Shown piece after piece: positions 1 to 11,034 of a DNA stretch of 64,000 bases. Location of the stretch: positions 1,142,724 through 1,206,723 of the forward strand of contig KV454011.1 in assembly GCA_001661245.1 (NCBI GenBank), given 5' to 3'. The notes below the pieces were generated by a model, which saw only the letters and a list, made by a program, of their open reading frames with translations, made no database searches and was not told where the DNA came from. The DNA is from Pachysolen tannophilus NRRL Y-2460 (taxonomy: Eukaryota; Ascomycota; Pichiomycetes; Alaninales; Pachysolenaceae). The position numbers were made by a program, and so were the translations under genes. Numbering within the stretch: position 1 is the first letter of the stretch; the number at the start of each line of letters is the position of its first letter.

Positions 1-277
1 CTATCGACATTCTCTTCTTCTCCGTAATTCTTTTCTTCTAAAAAACAAATGAATATTCTCCCTATTACTGTTTTAATTTTCGATTTAAATTTTAATATAA
101 TATTTTCATCTATAATAATAGATCTATCTATAAGAGAATCTGTTTTTTCTTTTTTTTTCTTTTTTTCTTTTTTTTTTTTTTTTTTTTTGAGTTATTTTTT
201 TTTTATTTTATTTTTTGTTAACTAATTAAAAATTAGATGAACAATTTAAATATATTTTATTATATATGGATTAATAG

Positions 278-1075
278 ATGACTACTGCTCATAGACCGAC
301 GTTTGACCATGCCAAAGGTGTGAAGAATCAAAACAAGACTTCTATAGTTCATGCGAGATCGTTGCCGGCTCATCGACAGTTGAAATTTAGGAAAAGAAGA
401 TTACAAGCAGAAGAAGAAGAAGAAGATGGTGATGATGAAGAATTTAAAACTTTAAATGTTGATTTAAATAAAGCTAAGAAATCTGCTCTGGAATTCAAGT
501 TAGAATTATTGCTGAAGGAGCAAAAGTATTATAAGGAGAACAATAAATTGTATAAAGATAGGTATTTGAGGAATGATTCAGATGAGCATGAAGAGACTTT
601 GATGATTGAAGCTAATGGCGGTAGTGAAGAAACGTTTGAACAAAGAAGGCAAAAATTATTGGAAGAAACAAGGGATGTTGATGCTTCATCGAGTGAGGAG
701 GAGGACGACGATAACGATAACGAGGAGGAAGAACCTGAAGAACCCGAAGAAGAAGAAGAAGAAGAAGAAGAACAAGAGGGTAGTTCAGAATCTGAGGATG
801 ATTCTGAAGATGAGACTGAGCAATTAATGAAAGAGCTTGCCAAGATTAAAAAAGAACGAGAACAAGAAAAATTGCTGCTGGCAAAAGAGCTGCAAGAACG
901 TGAGATGATGGGCAAGAATCCATTACTAAACAATAATTCCAATGGGAGAAGTTGGAGGAATGAGACAGTTTTCCAAAAACAAAATAAAATTGGTGGGAAT
1001 AAAGAAGATGGGTTTGTTAATGATTTGTTAAGAAATGAATTCCACAAGAAATTCATGGATAGGTTTATAAAATAA
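278..1075 (+). CDS. CWC15: Spliceosome-associated protein Cwc15
   Basis: Cwf15/Cwc15 family, a component of the Prp19-associated (NineTeen) complex that acts in the activated spliceosome in the nucleus. The N-terminus (MTTAHRPTFDHAKG, then a stretch ending RSLPAHRQLKFRKR) is the family signature. The middle is a long acidic run (roughly residues 125-185, almost pure Glu/Asp/Ser) and the C-terminus is basic and ends HKKFMDRFIK, also typical. At 265 residues it is longer than the roughly 175-residue S. cerevisiae protein, mostly through the acidic repeat, which is encoded by a GAA/GAG microsatellite. The ATG is the first in frame. It is the left-most gene and converges with QCR7. Identification is by remembered family signature. 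Confidence 0.93.
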   Translation: MTTAHRPTFDHAKGVKNQNKTSIVHARSLPAHRQLKFRKRRLQAEEEEEDGDDEEFKTLNVDLNKAKKSALEFKLELLLKEQKYYKENNKLYKDRYLRNDSDEHEETLMIEANGGSEETFEQRRQKLLEETRDVDASSSEEEDDDNDNEEEEPEEPEEEEEEEEEQEGSSESEDDSEDETEQLMKELAKIKKEREQEKLLLAKELQEREMMGKNPLLNNNSNGRSWRNETVFQKQNKIGGNKEDGFVNDLLRNEFHKKFMDRFIK

Positions 1076-1218
1076 ATAAATAAATACAATTCTTGAATCT
1101 TTTTTTTTTTTTAATGAATAATGATTATTGATTTTGCTTTTGTTTTTTTTTATAAATATATATATATATGTAAAAGTATCTGAATAAGTTAACAAATGTG
1201 TGTAGGAAAAATATTTAT

Positions 1219-1750
1219 TTATTTATTGACAACAATGATATTATCCAATTCATCTTTTTCAAATGCTTCAGCTTCAGCTTCTAAAATGAAAGGAGTCAAA
1301 TATGGAACATCTTCATCTAATTTTAAAACTTTTGATTTTGGTAATAACTGGTGAGACATTGCCAATTGTTGGGCGGTTAAAATTCTATAATTTCTAGCAT
1401 ATGTTTCAGAATTTGGTAATCTATGAATAGCCTTTTGCATAATTGGGGTTTCTTCAATCAATATATCATCCAATCTATAAATATAAATATAACCGCTGTT
1501 AGTAAAAACAATCTTTTTTTTTTCAAAAAAACAAATAAAAAAAAAAACCAAATCCACTTATTATATCTCTTATCTATATACCACAAGTTTCATTCATTTT
1601 AATTTTAATTTTAATTACTCACCTTAAACCCATTTCTCTGTAACCAGCCAAGTGAACAAACACTTTTGAAGCTGGAACAAAAAGAGATCTCAAGACAGGA
1701 GTCTTTAATATATAGTCACACTGCTTAACAACCGATGTTAATGAAGCCAT
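1219..1750 (-). CDS. QCR7: Cytochrome bc1 complex subunit 7, two exons
   Basis: 14-kDa subunit of mitochondrial ubiquinol-cytochrome c reductase (complex III), on the matrix side near cytochrome b. Exon 1 is 1750 down to 1623 and exon 2 is 1474 down to 1219. Joined they give 127 residues, the same length as S. cerevisiae Qcr7. Exon 1 reads MASLTSVVKQCDYILK and continues to LAGYREMGLR; exon 2 holds the family-typical stretches PIMQKAIHRLP, DVPYLTPFILEAEAEA and KDELDNI. Reading exon 2 alone as an uninterrupted ORF would start it inside the intron with a meaningless hydrophobic leader. The codon split at the junction (AG|A, Arg) restores the family sequence exactly. The splice signals support the model. 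Confidence 0.95.
1475..1622 (-). other. QCR7: QCR7 intron (148 nt)
   Basis: Donor GTGAGT at 1622-1617, branch point TACTAAC at 1504-1498, acceptor TTTATAG ending at 1475. If the intron were kept, TGA would follow within two codons (GGT TTA AGG TGA), so retention abolishes Qcr7. The branch-to-acceptor distance is about 24 nt. Confidence 0.93.
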
Positions 1751-2376
1751 TTCTATCACAATATGAATATCAATATCAATATTAAATTATAATATAATAT
1801 AATATAATTTAATAATAATAATTATAATATAGTTAATAGATATTGTTAATAATGCTATTTTTTCTCTTTTTCTTGTTCTTTTACCGTCTTGAGCTTTGTT
1901 GTAATTTGGAAAAGTTTTATTGGTTGTGCTATTGACACGGGGCTGCCACTAGAGAAAAACAGTAAAAAAAAAAGATAAAATTGACAGAACTAAAATTAGT
2001 AGTGTACAAAAGCAGACAAGTGCTCAAAAAATACTAATCAGGTAGTTCGAGAGCACGACACTACTCTTGTTGTAAACTTCTGAAAATTTTTTAGGAAAAA
2101 CAGAAAGTCGTGTATATAAGTTTGAAAACTAAAAAAAATTATTTCCTTTTTGGTTTGGACTTCCATTTAGGGGAAATTTCCTTTTTCGTTTTTTTCACTT
2201 TTTTTTTTTTTTTTTTTTTTTCTTTTTATCTCATCTCTATGAAAAATAAGTAGAAAAAAAAAATTTTCGCTTTCTTTTTATATGAAAAGAAGATAGCTTT
2301 GTTTTATTGTGTATTACATAGATTAACTAGATTATCTATTGTATCTATTTTAGAAGTTTGAGCTACTGTTTGAAAG
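1751..2376. promoter_or_regulatory. Divergent QCR7/SPB1 promoter region
   Basis: 626 bp between two divergent starts. On the QCR7 side there is a CCAAT box (reverse strand, 1923-1919), the kind of site bound by the HAP/CBF complex at respiratory genes. On the SPB1 side there is a GATGAG core of the PAC element on the reverse strand (CTCATC at 2230-2235) and an RRPE-like AAAAATTTTC at about 2259-2268, some 110-145 bp before the SPB1 ATG. This pair is typical of ribosome-biogenesis genes. A long T tract lies at about 2202-2221. Assignments are by motif only. RRPE-like words are common in such AT-rich DNA. Confidence 0.5.
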
Positions 2377-4887
2377 ATGGGTAAGACTCAAAAGAAAAAT
2401 AGCAAAGGTCGTTTGGACCGGTATTATTTCTTGGCCAAAGAGAAAGGATATAGAGCTCGTTCTTCTTTTAAGATTTTACAGATTAATGAGAAATATGGTC
2501 ATTTTTTAGAAAAATCGAAAGTGGTTATAGATTTATGTGCTGCTCCAGGGTCATGGTGTCAGGTTGCTTCGAAGCTATGTCCTGTAAACTCGATGATTAT
2601 TGGTGTTGATATTGTCCCCATTAAGCCATTACCAAATTGTATTACTTTTCAATCGGATATTACAACTGAAGATTGTAGGTCTAAATTAAGAGGTTATATG
2701 AAGACATGGAAGGCGGATACTGTATTGCATGATGGTGCTCCAAATGTTGGTCTTGGATGGGTACAGGATGCATTTACCCAGTCGCAGTTGACTCTTCAAG
2801 CGTTGAAATTAGCAGTGGAAAATCTTGCACCAGGTGGAACATTTGTAACAAAGATTTTTAGATCAAAAGATTATAATAATTTGATGTGGGTTTTCAGGCA
2901 ATTATTTGATAAAGTTGAAGCAACAAAACCTCCTGCATCTCGTAATGTATCTGCAGAGATTTTTGTTGTTTGTAAAAATTTTAAAGCTCCTAAGAAATTG
3001 GATCCAAGATTATTAGATCCAAAAGAAGTTTTTGAAGAAATACTGGAAGGTGCTAAAAATAATGAATCAAAAGTTTTTAACCCAGAAAAGAAAAAAAGGA
3101 AAAGAGATGGTTATGAAGAAGGTGATTATACACAATTCAAGACAATGCCATTAATGGAATGGGTCAATTTACAAGATGATGTTATAAGTATATTAGGTAC
3201 AATGAATCTGTTTATTATTGATAAAGAAAATCCAGATTTTAAAATTCTTAAAAAAATGAAACAAACTACTGATGAATTTTATGAATGTTGTAAAGATTTA
3301 AAAGTTCTTGGTAAGAAAGATTTCCGTATGTTAATAAAATGGAGAAAACATGCTCGTGAATTATTAGGTTTGGAAGATGAAGATAGTAAAGATAAAAATA
3401 ATTTAAAAGATCAATCATCATTAGTTGAAGTGGAACCATTAACAGAAGATCAAAAAATTGATAAAGAATTACAAGATTTACAATCAAAACTGGCACAAAA
3501 GAGGAAAAGAGAAAAAAGAAAGAAAAATGAATCAAAACAAAAGGAAATTCAAAGAATGCAAATGAATATGTTAACCGATATGCAAATTGGTATTGATGCT
3601 GCTACAAATGGTGGTGAATCTTTATTCGATTTAAAAAAAGCTGAAAAGACTGGCCAACTTAATGACCTTGCTAAAGGTAAAAAACGTATGATCTTTAATA
3701 ATGAAGATATAATAAGGGATAACGATATCACAGTGGGAAATGGTGATAATGATGATAAAGATTTTGATGACCTGAACTCAGAAAATGAAGTTGATGAGTT
3801 GGAAGCACAATTAAATGACATGTATCAAAATTATCAAGAACGTAGAATGGAAAAAGATGCCAATTTGAAAGCTAAATTAGCAAGAGGTGGCGATGTAGAT
3901 GATGCATGGGAAGGTATTACTGAAACTGAAGAAACTAATGCCGGATTGAATGGAGATGCAAGCTCAGATGGTGAATTTTATTCTAGCAGCGAGTCAGATA
4001 TTGATTCTGATGATGATGAAGCAATTAATAAATTAGTTTCGGATTTAAAAGAACAGAAACTGGAAAACGGCTTATCTAAAAAGGCAAAAGTATTTTTCAG
4101 TGATTCTATATTTGATGATGTTGATGAAGAAGATGCTCAAAATGGTAAAGTTTCTAAAAATGAAGTTCCTACAAATATTTTAAAAGTACAGAAAAATTTT
4201 GAACAAGTTGTAGCAGAAGATGATGATGATGGAACTTTTGAAGTTGTTGCTGCTGATGAAGATGGAGAAGAAGATGATAATTCCGATAATGATGACGGAA
4301 CCAAAAAATTGAAATCGCACAAAGATGATGTGGATATCGCCACTGTAGAAGCAATGACTTTAGCTCATCAAGTTGCCTTAGGCCAGAAAACAAAACATGA
4401 CTTGGTCGATGAAGGTTTCAATAGATACTCTTTCCGTGATAAAGACGGCTTACCAGATTGGTTTCTTGATGACGAAAATAAGCATTCCAAGATAGTTAAA
4501 CCTACCACAAAAGAAGCTGCATTGGCAATAAAGGAAAAATTAAAAGAATTGAATGCAAGACCAATCAAGAAAGTAATGGAGGCCCAAGGACGTAAAAAAA
4601 TGAGAGCATTGAAAAGATTAGAAAAATTAAAGAGAAAATCAGATTTAATCAATGATGATTCAGAGAAATCCGAAAGAGATAAAGCAGAAGAAATTACTAA
4701 ATTGATGAAGAAACTTACAAAGAAACAAAAGACAAAACCTAAAGTCACCTTGGTTGTTGCTTCAGGTAAGAATAAAGGTTTAAGTGGTAGACCAAAAGGT
4801 ATTAAGGGTAAATATAAAATGGTTGACGGTACTTTGAAGAATGAGCAAAGAGCATTACGTCGTATCGCTAAGAAACACAAGAAATAG
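2377..4887 (+). CDS. SPB1: 25S rRNA 2'-O-ribose methyltransferase Spb1
   Basis: Nucleolar AdoMet-dependent methyltransferase of 60S ribosome assembly. The family methylates the A-loop of 25S rRNA (Gm2922 in S. cerevisiae). Residues about 20-205 form the FtsJ/RrmJ domain. The AdoMet loop is VIDLCAAPGSWCQVA, followed by HDGAPNVGLGW (catalytic Asp), FVTKIFRSKDYNNL (catalytic Lys) and EIFVVCKNFKAP (Glu), and with the Lys of RSSFKILQI these make the K-D-K-E tetrad. The central DUF3381-like part and the basic C-terminal Spb1_C region (ending in a Lys/Arg-rich tail) follow, separated by acidic spacers. 836 residues against about 841 in S. cerevisiae. The start is the ATG beginning MGKTQKKNSKGRLDR, which is conserved. 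Its promoter has PAC/RRPE-like elements. Confidence 0.97.
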   Translation: MGKTQKKNSKGRLDRYYFLAKEKGYRARSSFKILQINEKYGHFLEKSKVVIDLCAAPGSWCQVASKLCPVNSMIIGVDIVPIKPLPNCITFQSDITTEDCRSKLRGYMKTWKADTVLHDGAPNVGLGWVQDAFTQSQLTLQALKLAVENLAPGGTFVTKIFRSKDYNNLMWVFRQLFDKVEATKPPASRNVSAEIFVVCKNFKAPKKLDPRLLDPKEVFEEILEGAKNNESKVFNPEKKKRKRDGYEEGDYTQFKTMPLMEWVNLQDDVISILGTMNLFIIDKENPDFKILKKMKQTTDEFYECCKDLKVLGKKDFRMLIKWRKHARELLGLEDEDSKDKNNLKDQSSLVEVEPLTEDQKIDKELQDLQSKLAQKRKREKRKKNESKQKEIQRMQMNMLTDMQIGIDAATNGGESLFDLKKAEKTGQLNDLAKGKKRMIFNNEDIIRDNDITVGNGDNDDKDFDDLNSENEVDELEAQLNDMYQNYQERRMEKDANLKAKLARGGDVDDAWEGITETEETNAGLNGDASSDGEFYSSSESDIDSDDDEAINKLVSDLKEQKLENGLSKKAKVFFSDSIFDDVDEEDAQNGKVSKNEVPTNILKVQKNFEQVVAEDDDDGTFEVVAADEDGEEDDNSDNDDGTKKLKSHKDDVDIATVEAMTLAHQVALGQKTKHDLVDEGFNRYSFRDKDGLPDWFLDDENKHSKIVKPTTKEAALAIKEKLKELNARPIKKVMEAQGRKKMRALKRLEKLKRKSDLINDDSEKSERDKAEEITKLMKKLTKKQKTKPKVTLVVASGKNKGLSGRPKGIKGKYKMVDGTLKNEQRALRRIAKKHKK

Positions 4888-5105
4888 AAGTTGTATAGAG
4901 ATGATAGATCTAAATAAAATTCGGTTTTTTTTTATCTTATAATTTGACTTGTATTATTTGTATTATGCTATTAGGGCATCTCGTAATTACCGATTTGTAC
5001 AGTAGGAATTTTTAGTTAAAAAAAATATTTATTATATATATTAATGTTACCCCATAAAAAGCTAGGATTTAAGTATTCATTTAATTCAAACCAAGATATA
5101 AGATT

Positions 5106-7193
5106 ATGGTAGAGAGCAATCTGTCTTATATGCAAGACGAGGATTTAGAGCATAATAGGAGCTCTACTCCTTTATTACCACAACTGCTTGATAATTCATC
5201 TATATCTATCAATACGGTAGACGTGCAGCAGATGGTGAACGTTATCAATCCTCCGAGATCAACTTTTTACATTATAATATTGACGGTGATATTGGGAGGA
5301 TTACAATTGGCGTGGTCTACTGAGTTCAGTGAGGGAACTCCGTTTTTATTAAGTTTGGGTATTTCGAAACAACTTCTAGCTTTGATATGGATAGCCGGAC
5401 CATTGAGTGGTACATTAGGTCAGCCCATTGTAGGAATTTACAGTGATAATTGCAATTTTTCAATAGGTAGAAGGAAACCATTTATAATAGCAGGATGTTT
5501 GGCTACAAGCTTTTCCTTGTGGTATCTTTCACATTCCCCAACTATTATTAAATTTATTTTTTTCCATAATGATGGTTCGAACATGGATCTGATAAAAAGT
5601 TTCACGATTCCGTTTGCTGCATTTGGAGTTTACTTGCTTGATTTTTCCATTAGTGTGATTCAAGCGGCATCAAGAGCGTTTATAGTTGATTGTGTTCCAA
5701 CAAATCAACAGCAGATTGCCAATGCGTGGGCTGCGAGAATGATTGGGATATTTAATATAGTTGGATTTTGGTTAGGTTCAATTGATTTGACTAAAATCTT
5801 ACCCTTATTAGGTGATACTCAATTTAAGATCTTGGCATCGTTTGCTGCTATCTTCTTGGTAATATTTACATCGGTTAGTTGTTTATATATCGTTGAGAGG
5901 AATCCTCAAGCTGATGTTGCTATTAAAGCAGAAAGAAGGAAAAGTCTGAAAAAATTAAAAGCTTTAGGTATAGAAGATTTGCAATCATCAAATATTTTAA
6001 AAATTATTAAATCATTATTTTTGCAAACATTAAATTCTATTAATAAATTGCCACCACAAGTAAAGATTGTTTGTTATGCCGAATTTTTTGCATGGATTGG
6101 TTATTTCCCCATGTTGTTTTATACAACAACTTATGTTGGTGAATTGTATTTATATAACAATGGACATAACTTGAATAAGTTACCTGAGGAAGAAAAACAA
6201 AGACTCTTGGATGAAAGTACTAGACGTGGTTCATTGGCGTTACTTTTACATGCAATTACATCTTTGGTAGTTTGCATGATTTTACCCACTTTAGTGAAAC
6301 CAATGGAGCAATGCGCGGACAATGGTGGTCCTAAAAATTTTGAAGAAGAAGATTCTGAAATTGAGGTTTTCTCAAATGTTCAACTTAACAATATAGTTAA
6401 AAATTGTATGAGATACAAGAAGGATTTTGATAAGAAATTACAATTATTTACAATTTCTAAAATTTGGATCGTATCACATGTAGTATTTATCTTGTGCATG
6501 ACTTCGACTTTTTTCATATTTAATTCAGTTAGCGCTATAGTAATGTTTGCATTTTTAGGGATTCCATGGGGAACAGCTTTGTATGCACCATTTGTTTTAA
6601 TCAGTGAAGAAATCAGTAGGATAAAAGATATCAAGGCAAGAGCAGCAAGTGAGGATTTTATGAGTGTACATTCAAATCATATGTCAAATAACCACAGACC
6701 GCAACATGATTTTGCAACTGCTCATCCTTATAATACAACATTTGAAGATGATAATTCCACCGCAGATTTATCACTGGAAGAAAATCCCAACTCTCCAATA
6801 ATACCTCAAAGAACTATAAATTCTCAAATAACCAAGAATTTACAGAGAAAATTTGGAAAACAGAAAAGACTACATCCCAAGATAGTTGCCAAGTACGAAA
6901 ATTATGAACATGAATCCGGTATTATCTTAGGCATACATAACGTTTTCATAGCTGCTCCTCAAGTTATCTCCTCCTTAATGAGCTCTCTTTTATTTTGGAT
7001 TTTCAGTAAAATACAAAAAAACACTGGAGATGATGAAGAATTTGATAGCAGTTTAGGTTGGGTTTTCAGGTTTGGTGGATTAGCATGCATACTTGCGTTA
7101 TGGCTCAGTTTAAAAGTGAAAACCAGCCAACAATTGATGTTAGAAGATGAAATAGAACTAGAGGGTCAAACTATGGAAGAACCAAACGCTTAA
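5106..7193 (+). CDS. GPH-family sucrose/alpha-glucoside:H+ symporter
   Basis: A 695-residue major-facilitator protein resembling plant SUT sucrose transporters and S. pombe Sut1. The N-terminal half carries LGGLQLAWSTEFSEGTPFLL (TM1), LIWIAGPLSGTLGQPIVG (TM2) and the loop signature SDNCNFSIGRRKPFIIAG, all diagnostic of the GPH/SUT group. About 12 hydrophobic segments are visible. A long hydrophilic loop (about residues 510-600, rich in His, Asn and Ser) lies in the C-terminal half, probably cytosolic and regulatory. The family couples proton influx to uptake of sucrose or maltose-type sugars at the plasma or vacuolar membrane; the actual substrate cannot be read from the sequence. Start ATG is followed by an acidic cytosolic N-terminus. 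No sugar-utilisation genes are adjacent. Confidence 0.82.
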   Translation: MVESNLSYMQDEDLEHNRSSTPLLPQLLDNSSISINTVDVQQMVNVINPPRSTFYIIILTVILGGLQLAWSTEFSEGTPFLLSLGISKQLLALIWIAGPLSGTLGQPIVGIYSDNCNFSIGRRKPFIIAGCLATSFSLWYLSHSPTIIKFIFFHNDGSNMDLIKSFTIPFAAFGVYLLDFSISVIQAASRAFIVDCVPTNQQQIANAWAARMIGIFNIVGFWLGSIDLTKILPLLGDTQFKILASFAAIFLVIFTSVSCLYIVERNPQADVAIKAERRKSLKKLKALGIEDLQSSNILKIIKSLFLQTLNSINKLPPQVKIVCYAEFFAWIGYFPMLFYTTTYVGELYLYNNGHNLNKLPEEEKQRLLDESTRRGSLALLLHAITSLVVCMILPTLVKPMEQCADNGGPKNFEEEDSEIEVFSNVQLNNIVKNCMRYKKDFDKKLQLFTISKIWIVSHVVFILCMTSTFFIFNSVSAIVMFAFLGIPWGTALYAPFVLISEEISRIKDIKARAASEDFMSVHSNHMSNNHRPQHDFATAHPYNTTFEDDNSTADLSLEENPNSPIIPQRTINSQITKNLQRKFGKQKRLHPKIVAKYENYEHESGIILGIHNVFIAAPQVISSLMSSLLFWIFSKIQKNTGDDEEFDSSLGWVFRFGGLACILALWLSLKVKTSQQLMLEDEIELEGQTMEEPNA

Positions 7194-9738
<2,545 letters not shown>

Positions 9739-10061
9739 AACAAAATATTTTTTTTTTTTAAAAAAAAAGCACCATAATAAGTTACTTAAATAAATAGTCT
9801 CTCTCAATAAAGCCTTTTCATTCCAATATTCTTTTTGCTTTACTCTGAAGTGTGTAGTTGAACTAAGTCTCTTCATCAATTTCTGATCATTTGTATGTAA
9901 GTAGTGCTTCAAATGATATAACACGCCTTTACAATATTTTTGTTTACTTTAAATGAGAATACCAAGAAAAGTTTATATTCTTTTTATTATTATTATTACC
10001 ATTTATTTCAATTATTAGATTTGGATTTATTATAGAGAGATAGCTAGGTTTTAGACGGAGG
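9739..10061. other. PUT2-GPI11 spacer
   Basis: 323 bp holding the PUT2 3' end and the GPI11 promoter, with a T9A9 inverted tract just after the PUT2 stop (about 9750-9768) that could serve 3'-end formation. The reverse strand has a small open frame (9876 down to 9703) discussed under findings. I see no RNA gene. Confidence 0.4.
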
Positions 10062-10937
10062 ATGTCAAAGAAGTCGGCTTCTAAAATTAAAAAAACAGTG
10101 TCGTTTTCTGATACGTTGCCAAACGAAACATCTACGTCGAATGATGGCAAGGGAAACACAAAAATTTCAAATACCGCTGTGAATAGCAGTGAGAGTAATG
10201 ACTGGAAGGAAAAGGAAGATGATGATTCCAATGGGAAGAAAATTTCATCTATAGAGCCTGCACCAGTATTTAAAAGCACTTTTGCCATTGTACCATACCA
10301 TTATTTGTTGGTTTTATTTTCAATGTTTTATCATCATAATATTACTCAAGATGTCATATTAGGGTTGAAGCAAAGTTTAATTTTATTAATTGGTTTACAA
10401 ATTGTGTATGGCTACATATTGTTATTTGAATTGGTACCACCATCGGCTTCCAAGGTAAAGAAGTCTGCTAAACAGATGAAACAACAAAATTCCGACATCA
10501 ACTTCTTGTACATTTTTGCTTCTTTAGTTTTATCCTGTTTATTAGCATTCCCAGTTTACGTAATAATCGTTTTATTTGGTGCTCCATTTTTATCCTTAAC
10601 TTTACAGACGTTGTTATTATCGTTGCATTTTTCTTTAATTACTATTTTCCCGCTATTCATCGTTTATAATTTTACCAAGGCAAACGATTTTAACCATTAC
10701 TGTTATTTAATATTTTCGAATTTTTCAACAGATACTTTACTTAACCATCAAGTTTATTTTATTTCAATTGGAGGTGTTATTGGGACTTGGTTAGGTGTTT
10801 TCCCGATCCCCCTAGATTGGGATAGAGATTGGCAAAAATGGCCAATAACGTTAATAGTAGGTGGTTATACCGGTTCCGTTATTGGTGCACTTTTTAGTTC
10901 AGCACTTAATTTTTATTTATCAAAAAAATCAAATTAA
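10062..10937 (+). CDS. GPI11: GPI-anchor ethanolamine-phosphate transfer subunit Gpi11 (PIG-F)
   Basis: ER multispanning protein of the PIG-F/Gpi11 family, which partners Gpi7 and Gpi13 in adding phosphoethanolamine to mannoses of the GPI precursor. Residues 1-75 form a Ser/Asp/Lys-rich cytosolic tail; from about residue 78 there are six or so hydrophobic segments. The C-terminal family signature is GTWLGVFPIPLDWDRDWQ followed by WPITLIVGGYTGSVIGAL, which I recognise as the PIG-F hallmark. 291 residues, longer than S. cerevisiae (about 219) because of the N-terminal extension and loops. The ATG (MSKKSASKIKK) is the first in frame. It converges with the RAD4-family gene about 100 bp downstream. 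Confidence 0.93.
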   Translation: MSKKSASKIKKTVSFSDTLPNETSTSNDGKGNTKISNTAVNSSESNDWKEKEDDDSNGKKISSIEPAPVFKSTFAIVPYHYLLVLFSMFYHHNITQDVILGLKQSLILLIGLQIVYGYILLFELVPPSASKVKKSAKQMKQQNSDINFLYIFASLVLSCLLAFPVYVIIVLFGAPFLSLTLQTLLLSLHFSLITIFPLFIVYNFTKANDFNHYCYLIFSNFSTDTLLNHQVYFISIGGVIGTWLGVFPIPLDWDRDWQKWPITLIVGGYTGSVIGALFSSALNFYLSKKSN

Positions 10938-11034
10938 TTAAATATATGGGCAATGATTTTAGAATAATTTCCCCCCACAAGAGTAAAAGAAAATATATCA
11001 ACATCCTAATTATTAATTTTTAATTCATATGAAC

